Source of the DNA: Liquorilactobacillus sucicola DSM 21376 = JCM 15457
Lineage (GTDB): Bacteria > Bacillota > Bacilli > Lactobacillales > Lactobacillaceae
Direction: 5' to 3'
Assembly (NCBI RefSeq): GCF_000612445.1
Contig: NZ_BALC01000005.1
Location: 1-64,000 of the forward strand
DNA: 64,000 bases
Part shown: positions 9,142 through 18,099 of the stretch, in pieces
Layout: each line of letters starts with the position of its first letter
Position numbering within the stretch: position 1 is the stretch's first letter
The notes under the pieces: generated by a model
The model's input: the letters and a program-made list of their open reading frames with translations, nothing else
What the model was told of the DNA's origin: nothing
Database searches by the model: none
Made by a program: the position numbers and the translations under genes

Positions 9142-9960
9142 CTATTTTAATCCTGAGCTGCTAATACTATTTAAAATATATCGTTGAAATATTAGATAAA
9201 TAATCAGTGGCACAACAATCATGATTGTTGAGAGTGCCATCGCTAATGGAAAGTTTGTGCCACCTTCACTTGAAATATAGTTTTGCAAAGCCAGTGGTAA
9301 AGTAAAACTGCTTTTATCCTTCAAAATCAACGTAGGCCAGACATATTCATTCCATGAATTAATAAAGAAAATTGCCCCGACACTGATAATACTTGGTCGT
9401 AAAATTGGGATCACAATATCCTTCAAGATCTTATGCGAAGAAATTCCGTCAATTTCTAAAGATTCGATCAAACTATTAGGGATTTTATCCATCGCTTTTA
9501 AAAAAAGCATAATTCCTGTCGCATCACATAATTGAGGTAATGCTACTCCAAACGCCGTATTTAGTAAATTAATCTTGGAAATCACTAAATAATTAGGAAT
9601 CATAATTACAGTAAATGGTACAAAAATCGTTGAAACAAAAACCAAATATACCCATCTTTTACCCTTAAACGAAAAATATTTAAAGGCATAAGCTGCAAGC
9701 AATCCAGTAATTATTTTACCCAGTGTTACGATAGTTGCCATAAAGAATGTATTCCAGATAAGGCGTAGCAAATTTACTTGCCTTCCTAATGTTGTATAAT
9801 TATTAACTGTTGGATGCATTGGGATTATTTGCAGCATCGAATGGTAAGAATCTTGCAATGTCTTAAAGGAGTTTGAGATCATAAAAACAACCGGTAGCAA
9901 GAGGATCAAGCAAATAGCTAACAATATGATGTGCCATCCACTTTCTTTGAGCTTATTCAT
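9142..9960 (-). CDS. UgpE-like ABC importer permease
   Basis: This permease of about 272 residues has six membrane helices and the CUT1 coupling loop LIESLEIDGISSHKILKDIVIP. I chose ATG 9960 (MNKLKES), which has an AAGGA-type site upstream and overlaps the upstream gene's end by 8 bases. The longer reading from 9984 overlaps more and gains no hydrophobic sequence. It is the second membrane subunit of the importer, partner of the frameshifted permease at 9953-10841. Confidence 0.83.
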   Translation of the reverse strand: MNKLKESGWHIILLAICLILLLPVVFMISNSFKTLQDSYHSMLQIIPMHPTVNNYTTLGRQVNLLRLIWNTFFMATIVTLGKIITGLLAAYAFKYFSFKGKRWVYLVFVSTIFVPFTVIMIPNYLVISKINLLNTAFGVALPQLCDATGIMLFLKAMDKIPNSLIESLEIDGISSHKILKDIVIPILRPSIISVGAIFFINSWNEYVWPTLILKDKSSFTLPLALQNYISSEGGTNFPLAMALSTIMIVVPLIIYLIFQRYILNSISSSGLK

Positions 9961-10841
9961 ATTCGCCTGTCCTTCCTTCAACAAATTTCATTTCCACGTA
10001 AAGTAATACCAAAAAAATTATGAAAGTAATTACAGCCAGTGCGGAAGCATTCCCTGTCTTATAAAGCACAAAAGCGTTTAGATATGTGTGGTAGAAAATA
10101 TTAGAGGATCCATAGTACGGTCCACCTTGTGTAATAACACTGATAGGTGTAAAAACATATTGCAAGCCCTGAACGATCGTTAAAATAAGAACGTAAAAAG
10201 CAATGCCTTTATTTAACGGTAGTACAATGTCCCAAATCATTCTCCATCTGGGAATGCTATCCATTTTCGCCGCATCAACAACGTTCTGCGGAATACTCCC
10301 CAGACCTGTCAGAAGTAGTACAAAATTGTATCCAAAAACCTTCCAATTGGTTATCAAGCACAGCATTACTATTGCCATAGCACTAGAATTGGTCCAATTA
10401 GGTAATACAATTCCCACGTGTCGCAATAGAAAAGCAACCGGTCCCGAAACAGGATTCATTATCCATGAGAATAACATCGCCCCGACAACAAGCGAAAATA
10501 GACTTGGAATAAAGAAAATTATTTTATACGAGCCTTGCATTTTGTTGATGAAAAACTTTACTATTACTGAAATAAGATATGGAACTAAAAAATTTAAAAA
10601 CAACAAGAGTAATATATAAAAAATAGTGTTCGTCAATACTTTTCGATTCACCGGATCTGTAAAAATACTAGTGTAATTTTTCAACTACAAAATCTTTTGT
10701 TGGGGCGATTAAGTTCCAATCATAAAAACTTAAATAAAATGTATAAATTATCGGAATAATCATAAAAACCAACAGAATCAATGCTGTTGGCGAAAGATAA
10801 GCAATCGTTAAAAACTTATTTTTGCTTCTACTGCTGTTCAT
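9953..10841 (-). pseudogene. UgpA-like ABC importer permease, frameshifted near the N-terminus
   Basis: From ATG 10841 the reading frame gives a normal CUT1 permease start with helix 1 (FLTIAYLSPTALILLVFMII) and the periplasmic FYLSFYDWN motif. It stops at a TAG shortly after the run of five A/T at 10677-10681. The rest (TTG 10684 to 9953) continues in another frame with five helices and the EAA-like loop NVVDAAKMDSIPRWRMIWDIVLP. Removing one A restores VVENYTSIFTD, exactly the family pattern. The 10841 start overlaps the binding-protein gene by 14 bases, as expected for translational coupling. If the indel is real the importer is inactive unless the ribosome slips. Confidence 0.8.
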
Positions 10842-12111
10842 TGATCTTCTCCTGAGCAGATTTTAGTGTTTCTTGCACATTGCTGCCCGATAAAATCTTA
10901 TCGCGTGCATCAATCATTGTTTGTTCTGCTTGTAACCCATTCTTAGAAAATGAGGTCCATGGAACAGCTGTTTTAATTTGACTGGTAGCAGCTTTCAGCA
11001 TTGGATTTTCATTCAAATAACTTTTGAAATCTTGTGAAGTAAGTGCACTTTGTGTTGGAGGCAAGTAGCCAGTCCCTTTGCTCCATGTCACTAATGAACT
11101 GTTTTTGTACATATATTTTTCAAAAGTCCATGCTGCTTTTTGCTGTTCACTCTTTTGTGCGGTTATTGCTAGCATCGATCCACCTACAGGTACCGTTGCC
11201 TTGTGGCCCTTGAAATGTGGTGAAGTAACTGCTTTTACATCAAAATTAGAGCTTTTCTTAATGTGTGAAGCTTGTGCTACGGTCGTGTATGCGATTGCTA
11301 CCTTTCCATTCAGAAAGTCATCAATTCCTTGGGCCCATGGGGTATGTAATGCTGTTTTCTCTTTAACCACCATATCTTGGTAAAACTGATATGCTTTACT
11401 TCCATTGGTACTTGCAAAAGCCGCCTTACCGTCTTTTTTAATCTGTGATCCATTACTCAGCAGCAGTGCTTGCTGAGCCCATGTGTCACCGGGTTCCTGG
11501 ATGTAAAGGCCATAATTCCCACTCGCTTCTTTAATCTTCTTAGCTGCAGCACGCACGCCTTCCCAAGTTTCCAAACTGTCAGCACCTATTCCGTACTTAT
11601 CCAACATCGTTTTGTTGTAATATAATACAGGTGTGCTCAGTGAATATGGAAGTCCTACCAGATTACTCTTGCTGTCTTTGGCAAAAGACAATGTTTGTTT
11701 ACTAAAATTCTTGTTAATAAAAGTTTTATTAGCGTCAAACTTACTCTGAGCATCTGTTGGTGTTAAATATTTAAAATTATCCGCAAAATAATTTGTGTAC
11801 GCCCAACCAACTTGAACTATATCCGGTACTTTCCCTGATGCCTGTGCAGATTGCAAATTTTGCATTAACCCTTGATACATATTAGGATTATATTTTGCTG
11901 TAACCTTAATATATTTATGTGTTTTATTAAAGTTCTTTACAAGTTCATCAACTGACGTTCCTCCCTGTGTCTGAGCATTAACATGCCAATAAGAAACGTG
12001 AATGACCTTTTTAGACGATGCCTTGGTACTTGAACATCCTGCAAATAATATAGCTAACACTAATAGTGAAGCTGCACCCATTATTTTTTTTACACAACTA
12101 TTAATTTTCAC
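10828..12111 (-). CDS. UgpB-like extracellular solute-binding lipoprotein
   Basis: The 427-residue protein begins with a lipoprotein signal peptide (lipobox LFAGC, Cys about 25) and belongs to the family 1 solute-binding proteins. Blocks such as YWHVNAQTQGG, PDIVQVGWAY and TTVAQASHIKK resemble UgpB (glycerol-3-phosphate) more than maltose binders. It starts with GTG 12111 after a strong GAGGAGGAG site. It is the first gene of a five-gene operon: binding protein, permease, permease, ATPase, phosphoesterase. It captures the substrate outside the cell. Confidence 0.82.
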   Translation of the reverse strand: MKINSCVKKIMGAASLLVLAILFAGCSSTKASSKKVIHVSYWHVNAQTQGGTSVDELVKNFNKTHKYIKVTAKYNPNMYQGLMQNLQSAQASGKVPDIVQVGWAYTNYFADNFKYLTPTDAQSKFDANKTFINKNFSKQTLSFAKDSKSNLVGLPYSLSTPVLYYNKTMLDKYGIGADSLETWEGVRAAAKKIKEASGNYGLYIQEPGDTWAQQALLLSNGSQIKKDGKAAFASTNGSKAYQFYQDMVVKEKTALHTPWAQGIDDFLNGKVAIAYTTVAQASHIKKSSNFDVKAVTSPHFKGHKATVPVGGSMLAITAQKSEQQKAAWTFEKYMYKNSSLVTWSKGTGYLPPTQSALTSQDFKSYLNENPMLKAATSQIKTAVPWTSFSKNGLQAEQTMIDARDKILSGSNVQETLKSAQEKINEQQ

Positions 12112-12493
12112 TTAAATCTCCTCCTCGCTGTATAATAATAAACTCAAATTGTATTTATCTTGTTTTGGTATTGTAATTTTTAAGTATGCATCCAGTAATC
12201 AAGCTGTAAAATATTTTTTTAGATATATCGCCACAATTTTTTGCTCTAGGTACATACAGATTGAGTATCATTAAAATATAAAAAAAGAAACATAGTAGAA
12301 TTTACAGCAGGATAAAGAATTCTCTTAACTCGCTGTACAACTCTACTAATGCTGCTTGATTTTATATAATCAAGTAATATTTACTAACTCAGCTATTTAT
12401 ACCAATGGGAATTTCGCTTAATATTGCCTTTCCCTGTCGGCTTTCTATATTTTTTAAAAATACCGATTTAGACCGCTCTTCAAAATACACACT
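12112..12493. other. Intergenic region upstream of the importer operon
   Basis: No gene is seen. An imperfect inverted repeat pairs GTAGAATTTACAGC with GCTGTACAACTCTAC around 12294-12347. The binding-protein promoter must lie here, but I see no clear -35/-10 pair. Confidence 0.35.
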
Positions 12494-12537
12494 AAAAAGT
12501 GCGCTAATCAGTCGATAGACTTTTAGCGCACCTTTTT
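12494..12537 (-). terminator. Terminator after the MMPL gene, probably bidirectional
   Basis: The arms aaaaagtgcgctaa (12494-12507) and tttagcgcaccttttt pair over GTGCGCTAA/TTAGCGCAC with A and T runs on both sides. It lies 20 bases past the MMPL stop. Confidence 0.75.
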
Positions 12538-12555
12538 AATATGTTCGAAAACGGA

Positions 12556-14670
12556 TTAATCGATTGAAATATTAGGTAATATTTTATCGAGCCACTTAGG
12601 CAGATACCAGCTGGCTTTACCAAAGAGGGCAATGGTTGATGGAACTAGGATAAGTCTGATAAAAACTGCATCAAACAAGATTCCTAACGTCAAGGCCAAT
12701 CCCATTGACTTAACAATTGCATCACTCGCAAATATAAAGCCTGAGAAAACCGCCATCATAATCAAAGCAGCTGCAACGATCGCTGTCCCGCTTTTTTTCA
12801 TTCCCGAAATGACTGCTTTCTTAGTGTTCTTGCTCTTCACGTACTCCTCACGCATTCGGCTGACTAAGAAAACCTCATAATCCATCGCCAGTCCAAACAT
12901 GATACCAATAACCAGCACCGGCAAAAAATTCAAAACGCTGCTTTTAGCAGGAATATTCAGTAAATTGATGAAATTACCATCCTGCACGATGTACACCACT
13001 GTCCCTAAGGTAGCTCCTAATGATAATACAAACCCTAATACTGCGACCAGCGGTATCAACAATGAACGAAAGATCATCATTAACAGTATGAACGCAAAAC
13101 CAACAATCAGTATCGCAAATTTAGGCAAAGCTTTCATCAGTGCATCTGACATATCAATATTAATTGCCGTTGATCCTGTCACTAATAACTTCGGCAGCTT
13201 GTCCTTGTGAGAATAGCTGCGGATTTTATGAACCAAATTCTTTGTTTTAACACTGTTTGAATCAGTTTTCGGCATTACTGTGATCATTTGGTACTTATTG
13301 TCTTTGCTCGACATCATAGGTGTTGCAGATTTGACATTTTTTAACTTACTTATTTTTTGAACGACTTTTTGTGTGTCTTGTTGATCAGAGGTCTTTGCCA
13401 AAACTGCCAATGTTGACTGACTTCCCTTGCCGTAAGCCTTCGTCATCAAATCATGTGCTCGACGCTCTGTAAGATGTGTTGATTTAACTGCATCATTTGG
13501 TAAACCTAGATTGATATGTGTAAATGGCACGGTCAAAACACCTAGGCCACCAATTATCACAACTGTGAAAAGTATTTTATATTTCGTTATAAGTTTGCCC
13601 CAACCGCCTTCGATCCGCAATTTGTGTGTTAATTTTATAATCCGATTGCCCTTATTTGACGAAACACGGTCACCCAGCAAACTCAATAGTGCTGGCACCA
13701 GCGTCAAGGAAGTTATAATAGCAGTAGCGACTGCTATCGCCGCTGTTATTCCCATTGCGCTTAGCATCGCAATCCCAAGAACCGACATCCCTAAAAGTGC
13801 AATGATAACTGTGACTCCCGCAAACAAAACAGCCGTCCCAGCTGTCGACATCGTTTTCGCTAATGCCTTTGACCTGTCAGGCTCCTCTTCTAACTCTTGG
13901 CGGTACCGCGAAACAATGAACAAAGCATAATCGATTCCGACAGCTAACCCCATCATTCCAACTAACGATAATGCAAATGAAGCAACCGGCAAGAAGTGAC
14001 TGGCAATAAAGACAAGCATCACACCAACGATCAGACCTAAAAGAGCCGATAAAATAGGCAAACCTGCAATCAGGAGTGAGGCAAATGTAATTGCTAAGAC
14101 AGCAAAAGCAACAATAATTCCGACAAATTCAGCACGCTCGCCGTTATCAATCTCAGATATAGTCACATCTGTTGAGGTTAGCTCTGTTTGAATTTGTTTT
14201 TCACGCGTCGTCTTGATAGATTTCATTAACTTCTTGACGGTTTTTTGTGAAACCTTCTCGCCCTTTTGTTTGTAAATCACCAAACCGTATGCTGTCTTGC
14301 CGTCTTTACTGTAATTTCGCAACATTTCTGGCGGAACAACGGATTTGACTTTTTTGTCCTCTTTAACTTTTGCAAGCATCTTGTGAATAGTTTGCATGTT
14401 TTCTGGAGTTGTCAGCTTAGCTCCATTTTTGGAATGTAGAACAACAGTGACCTGTCCCCCCTTCTGGTTAGCCGCTGGAAATTCTTTCTTCATCAAACGG
14501 TTTGCTTTCTCCGACTGCGAGCCCTTAATCGACATCCCGCCGCTTTTGAAATCCGAGCCAACATGCATCCCAGCAGCAATCGAGATCCCGACAACTATTA
14601 AAACAACTGCTATTACCAACTTGGCGTGTTTTGATATCCAAATACCTGTTTTTCCCAATAAATTCTTCAT
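12556..14670 (-). CDS. MMPL/RND-family membrane exporter
   Basis: The 704-residue protein has the twofold MMPL layout: helix 1, an extracellular domain (about 40-180), five helices, a second extracellular domain (about 375-510) and five more helices. Proton-relay Asp-Tyr pairs are visible in both halves (GIDYALFIVSRYRQELEE and FGLAMDYEVFLVSRMREEY). Bacterial MMPL proteins export lipids, peptides or drugs using the proton gradient. It follows the 14725-15243 gene by 54 bases and no promoter is visible between, so it is probably in that operon and under the repeat operator at 15321-15350. This ties it to the envelope-response set. Its substrate is unknown. Confidence 0.83.
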   Translation of the reverse strand: MKNLLGKTGIWISKHAKLVIAVVLIVVGISIAAGMHVGSDFKSGGMSIKGSQSEKANRLMKKEFPAANQKGGQVTVVLHSKNGAKLTTPENMQTIHKMLAKVKEDKKVKSVVPPEMLRNYSKDGKTAYGLVIYKQKGEKVSQKTVKKLMKSIKTTREKQIQTELTSTDVTISEIDNGERAEFVGIIVAFAVLAITFASLLIAGLPILSALLGLIVGVMLVFIASHFLPVASFALSLVGMMGLAVGIDYALFIVSRYRQELEEEPDRSKALAKTMSTAGTAVLFAGVTVIIALLGMSVLGIAMLSAMGITAAIAVATAIITSLTLVPALLSLLGDRVSSNKGNRIIKLTHKLRIEGGWGKLITKYKILFTVVIIGGLGVLTVPFTHINLGLPNDAVKSTHLTERRAHDLMTKAYGKGSQSTLAVLAKTSDQQDTQKVVQKISKLKNVKSATPMMSSKDNKYQMITVMPKTDSNSVKTKNLVHKIRSYSHKDKLPKLLVTGSTAINIDMSDALMKALPKFAILIVGFAFILLMMIFRSLLIPLVAVLGFVLSLGATLGTVVYIVQDGNFINLLNIPAKSSVLNFLPVLVIGIMFGLAMDYEVFLVSRMREEYVKSKNTKKAVISGMKKSGTAIVAAALIMMAVFSGFIFASDAIVKSMGLALTLGILFDAVFIRLILVPSTIALFGKASWYLPKWLDKILPNISID

Positions 14671-14724
14671 ATTAATCTTCCCTTATGCTTTATTATCATT
14701 AGTTTTTCGTGTCAGTCAGTTTGC

Positions 14725-15243
14725 TTACACTAGCGGTAACAATTGTCCCGCATTTTTTTTCAAACGATTGATCTCCTTGAATCGTTGCGTGATTGAAGGA
14801 GAAATTTCTGCTGTTTTTCTTTTTCTAGCATTTTTATAGCTTGGATATGCTATCAACCAGCCTATTAACCCCATAACTACTAATGCAACTGCAACAACTC
14901 CAAACGACAAAACAAACGCTAGGATGGAGCCTAGCAGCAGCACTGTTCCTGCAACACCAATCACATATGCAACTGCCGCTGCCAGAAAGTTTCTTGCCTT
15001 ATTCATATGACTAATTTCTTTCATTTTAAACTCAAATCTGCGTTGCAATTCTGACAATTCCGACTTATTTGGAATTTGGGCGCTCCTTCGAAATTTCAAA
15101 GTTACTTTTGCTCCATCAAAGCGATCCTTGTGGTAACTTATTCCTTTCAATTCCCAACCAAAACCTTCATAGCCATCAATATAATTAGGTGCGTATTTAC
15201 GCTCGACGGTGATTTTTTTATAATCATACTGTTTTTCTTCCAT
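14725..15243 (-). CDS. Two-helix membrane protein, paralogue A of an uncharacterised pair
   Basis: I do not recognise a named family. The 172-residue protein has a cytoplasmic N-terminal domain of about 85 residues (YIDGYEGFGWEL, SELSELQRRFEFKMKEI), two membrane helices (about 92-140) and a basic C-terminal tail. The gene at 15444-15965 has the same plan and shared motifs (YIDAYPNFGWEV, AELKRLQNKFE), so they are paralogues. I chose ATG 15243 with the site GAGAGAGG; a reading from 15267 adds eight residues with a poorer site. It is the first gene before the MMPL exporter and lies downstream of three 11-bp repeats with a -10 at the right distance. A role in envelope protection is inferred from context. 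Confidence 0.7.
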   Translation of the reverse strand: MEEKQYDYKKITVERKYAPNYIDGYEGFGWELKGISYHKDRFDGAKVTLKFRRSAQIPNKSELSELQRRFEFKMKEISHMNKARNFLAAAVAYVIGVAGTVLLLGSILAFVLSFGVVAVALVVMGLIGWLIAYPSYKNARKRKTAEISPSITQRFKEINRLKKNAGQLLPLV

Positions 15244-15295
15244 TTTTCCTCTCTCCCTCGCTAACATTTTCTTCCGTCAATTAACTATGCCCTTA

Positions 15296-15350
15296 ATTTA
15301 TACCCACAATATTTACTAAATGTTTTCAAGATGTTTGAGTAATGTTAATT
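15296..15350 (-). promoter_or_regulatory. Tandem 11-bp repeat operator and promoter for the 15243 gene and MMPL
   Basis: TGTTT/TGTTA repeats start at 15321, 15332 and 15343 on the plus strand, exactly 11 bases apart. On the coding (minus) strand they read TTAACATT then two AAACA units. A -10 TATAAA lies at 15297-15302, 18 bases from the nearest repeat, where the -35 would be. Such an arrangement is typical of activation by an OmpR-type regulator. Four similar sites follow in this region. Confidence 0.7.
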
Positions 15351-15375
15351 AAGTTTTTTATTTTTCTTTTAAACA

Positions 15376-15413
15376 CCAAAAAACCCAGAACATTGATTCT
15401 TTCGTTCTGGGTT
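15376..15413 (-). terminator. Terminator after the 15444-15965 gene
   Basis: A perfect 10-bp stem AACCCAGAAC/GTTCTGGGTT (15382-15391, 15404-15413) is followed by TTTTTTGG on the minus strand. It separates the two paralogous genes into different transcripts. Confidence 0.85.
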
Positions 15414-15443
15414 GCTTATAAAAATATATTTGCTTCTTATAAA

Positions 15444-15965
15444 TTATTCAAAATGGCTTAATCCGTATGCTTTCTCACAAATCTTATATATCACATCATA
15501 TTCTTCGTCAATCAATGGTTGGAGCCTGCGACTGGCACGTCCAAACTGGATTCTATATAAAGGAATTGGCAGTATCCATCCCAAGAATCCTAGAATTCCA
15601 AGGAAGATCATAAACAGCAGCGAACCAGCATTACTTGCGAAAACCGCTCCCGCCATAAAAAACGTTCCAAAAAGTCCAAGCAAACATGCCTGAATTGTTG
15701 GAAATAGTTTCTTCTGTTTTTCCATTCTTTCAACATCTGACATACTTGCTTCAAATTTATTCTGCAACCGTTTAAGTTCTGCTTGATTTAACAACTTGCG
15801 ATTTCTCTTCATACTGAATTGAACTTTGTTAGGACGCTCCTTGGCTTTACCTTCCATCTCAACCTCCCAGCCAAAATTAGGATAAGCATCAATATAAACG
15901 TCGCTGAATTCTTTATCAACTAAAAGCTTGCGATACTCATAACCAATAAATTGTTGTTTATTCAT
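15444..15965 (-). CDS. Two-helix membrane protein, paralogue B
   Basis: This 173-residue protein is the paralogue of the 14725-15243 product: N-terminal soluble domain (YIDAYPNFGWEV, KRLQNKFEASMSDVERME), two membrane helices (about 95-140) and a C-terminal tail. I chose ATG 15965, preceded by AGGTGTGAAG; reading from 16010 adds a stretch without a site. It follows the histidine kinase gene by 92 bases but has its own operator with two clear 11-bp repeats and a -10, so it can be transcribed alone. No function is known to me. Confidence 0.7.
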   Translation of the reverse strand: MNKQQFIGYEYRKLLVDKEFSDVYIDAYPNFGWEVEMEGKAKERPNKVQFSMKRNRKLLNQAELKRLQNKFEASMSDVERMEKQKKLFPTIQACLLGLFGTFFMAGAVFASNAGSLLFMIFLGILGFLGWILPIPLYRIQFGRASRRLQPLIDEEYDVIYKICEKAYGLSHFE

Positions 15966-16014
15966 TTTCTTCACACCTATCGTTAAATTCTTAGCCTTAT
16001 TTTCCACCACTTAC

Positions 16015-16057
16015 ATTGTACAGGAAAAACTTGTGCGAACTGTTTGAATAATGTTAA
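16015..16057 (-). promoter_or_regulatory. Tandem repeat operator and promoter for the 15965 gene
   Basis: TGTTTG at 16041 and TGTTAA at 16052 are 11 bases apart; a third unit at 16030 is degenerate. A minus-strand -10 TACAAT lies at 16015-16020, 20 bases from the nearest good repeat, the same spacing as in the sister sites. It abuts the histidine kinase stop codon. Confidence 0.6.
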
Positions 16058-17128
16058 TTATCGATTATCTGAAACTGGGAGCCATATTTTGAAATTACTC
16101 CCCTTTCCAACTTTACTGCTTAGACTCACAGTTCCATTCATTAGTGTTATAATTCGCTCAACTAGCGTTAGCCCTAGGCCATTCCCCTTTTCAGAATGTG
16201 ATGTGTCCCCTTGATAAAATTTATCAAACACTCGCTTAGCAGTTTCCTTATCCATCCCGCTTCCCGTATCAATTACTTCAACTTCAACCCCATCGCTATT
16301 TTTATGTGCTTTAACCGAAACAGTTCCGCCAGTAGGAGTAAATTTGAAGGCATTACTCAATAAATTCTGCCAGACGATTTCCATCATTTCAGCGTCAGCT
16401 TTTACAAAAATATCGTCCGGTACTTCCACGTTGATGGTCACTTTTTTTTCTTCCCAAACCTTTTCAAAAGTTAAAATCATATCAACTAATTGCCGGCTGA
16501 CATCGTATTCTTTCGTAGTTGTTTGAATAATTTGATTTTCTATTTTATTCAGCTTTAAAACATTCGTTACTAGCAAGGCCATCTTGTCGGTTTCAGCTAT
16601 AATAGTTTCTACATAATCATCTAATTCACCGTCTTGGGGAACCTGCTCCTGTAAAACTCCGGCATAACTCTTTATCACCGCCAGCGGAGCTTTAAATTCG
16701 TGGGAAACATTAGCCACAAAATCATTTTTTAGCGTTTCTGTTGAACCCAGTTCCTCAACCATCGTGTTAAAGTTTTCAAACATATAATCAAGTTCATTGT
16801 ATTTTTGTGCTGAATGCATTGGCTTCAGATATATCGAAAAGTCCCCTTTCGCGACTTGTTTCGTCGCCTCACTCAGACGTTTGAGTGGAACATCAAAAGC
16901 AATATATTTTTGGTAAGCAATGACCCCAGTAAAAACAAGCGACACTAGCAGCCAATACAATAGCAGGTACCACTTCAAATAACTGCTGGCTAATTCATGA
17001 AGATACTCACCATATAGCAAAACTGGCAGAGAGGAAACGATCATTAATCCAACAAGACTGCCTAGATACCCCTTCAGTGAAATGTTGCTTATCGTCGTTT
17101 TTTTTTCTCCCTTTTTCTTTGTTATCAT
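16058..17128 (-). CDS. Sensor histidine kinase of a two-component system
   Basis: The 356-residue protein has two membrane helices (about 20-42 and 50-72) with almost no extracellular loop, then HAMP (about 75-130), a HisKA domain with the phosphoacceptor His in NVSHEFKAPLAVIKSYAG (about 143) and an HATPase domain with QNLLSNAFKF, DTGSGMD, FDKFYQGD and GNGLGLTLV. The very short outside loop marks an intramembrane-sensing kinase, the type that senses cell-envelope damage or works with a partner transporter. It overlaps the regulator gene by 4 bases. No BceAB-type ABC partner is adjacent; MMPL and small membrane proteins are. Confidence 0.87.
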   Translation of the reverse strand: MITKKKGEKKTTISNISLKGYLGSLVGLMIVSSLPVLLYGEYLHELASSYLKWYLLLYWLLVSLVFTGVIAYQKYIAFDVPLKRLSEATKQVAKGDFSIYLKPMHSAQKYNELDYMFENFNTMVEELGSTETLKNDFVANVSHEFKAPLAVIKSYAGVLQEQVPQDGELDDYVETIIAETDKMALLVTNVLKLNKIENQIIQTTTKEYDVSRQLVDMILTFEKVWEEKKVTINVEVPDDIFVKADAEMMEIVWQNLLSNAFKFTPTGGTVSVKAHKNSDGVEVEVIDTGSGMDKETAKRVFDKFYQGDTSHSEKGNGLGLTLVERIITLMNGTVSLSSKVGKGSNFKIWLPVSDNR

Positions 17129-17796
17129 TTAATAACCGCCTTATAACCTAGCCCATGAACCGTTACAATCTCAAAGTCGTTAAAATCTGAAAACTTATTT
17201 CTAATTTTGGTAATATAGACGTCAACTGCACGCAAACTTGTAGTGCTGTCTACACCCCAGAATTCATCCAGTAACTGTGCCCGTGAAAACGTTTTGTTCG
17301 GATAGGAAAGTAATTTGAATAAAATGTTGAATTCACGCACAGTTACTGGGATGTCTTTGTCTTCGACAGTTATACTTACTGAATCTGAATTTAACACCAT
17401 ATTTCCAATCTTAAGTCGGCGATCATCTGCAATATTGGATCTTCGTAATAAGGCTTTGATCCTCATTAAAAGTTCCACCATGTTGATCGGTTTCACCATA
17501 TAATCGTCAATCCCAGATTCAAATCCAAGCTGCTTGGACTGAATATCATCTCGCGCCGTTACAAATAAAATTGGGATACCCGGATTTATTTCGCGCACAG
17601 TTTGTGCGAACTCAAAACCATCAATATCAGGCATCATTACATCGGAAATAATCAAATCAAATAATTGGTTATACATCTTATCATACGCATCTTGTGCTCC
17701 AAGTGCTCCTTGGGCATTTTGTCCATGATTATTCAGATAAGTGCAAACTATCTGATTGAACTTTGTATCATCTTCTACCACAAGAATATTTGCCAT
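17125..17796 (-). CDS. OmpR/PhoB-family response regulator
   Basis: The 223-residue protein has a receiver domain with acidic pocket (ED at 8-10), phosphoacceptor Asp52 in IISDVMMPD and Lys in YMVKPI, then a winged-helix DNA-binding domain (about 130-223, ending HGLGYKAVIK). It is the first gene of the pair with the kinase. OmpR-type regulators bind tandem direct repeats about one helical turn apart. Tandem 11-bp repeats are found at five promoters within 5 kb, so this is the prime candidate for the binding protein, though WalR at 57.3 kb is the other. Confidence 0.88.
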   Translation of the reverse strand: MANILVVEDDTKFNQIVCTYLNNHGQNAQGALGAQDAYDKMYNQLFDLIISDVMMPDIDGFEFAQTVREINPGIPILFVTARDDIQSKQLGFESGIDDYMVKPINMVELLMRIKALLRRSNIADDRRLKIGNMVLNSDSVSITVEDKDIPVTVREFNILFKLLSYPNKTFSRAQLLDEFWGVDSTTSLRAVDVYITKIRNKFSDFNDFEIVTVHGLGYKAVIK

Positions 17797-18099
17797 AAGT
17801 TAAATCTCCCTTAAAGAAATCAATGTTTTTTTATTTATAGTATACATATTAGATCTTCAAACACCTAATTTCTCTCAGCTGAAAAATGCAGTCTTCAAAA
17901 ACTATTAAAAAGATCTCTCACTTGAGTAACGTGCTTTCTACACATTCTTTAGACATTTACTGAGTTTTATGCCGTTTAACATTTTGAAAACACTTCTCAA
18001 ACAACTCGGTAACACACCTAATCTATATTAAGGTCAACCTTGATAAGCAAGGTGTAACTCGGTAACCCAAATAAGCATACCTTGAAGGAGCAGATTACT
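17797..18099 (+). promoter_or_regulatory. Divergent region with tandem 11-bp repeat operator for the acyltransferase gene
   Basis: On the plus strand AACA units lie at 17978, 17989 and 18000, exactly 11 bases apart, followed by a -10 TATATT at 18024-18029, 20 bases further. The orientation relative to the gene is the same as at the four minus-strand sites. A direct repeat aactcggtaac occurs at 18003 and near 18056, and CCTTG/CAAGG could pair in the leader. The response-regulator promoter on the other strand has a possible -10 (TATACT) near 17838-17843. Confidence 0.65.

Noticed and set aside
12294-12347. Inverted repeat as IS end or terminator
   Set aside because: Pairing is imperfect with a long loop, no T run follows, and there is no target duplication.
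12899-13930. Plus-strand ORFs inside the MMPL gene
   Set aside because: They are antisense shadows of an intact 704-residue gene.
15321-15350. Known WalR box
   Set aside because: TGTTAA fits the TGTWAH half-site and the 11-base spacing agrees, but the TGTTTG units do not. I therefore do not name it a WalR site, only a similar repeat.
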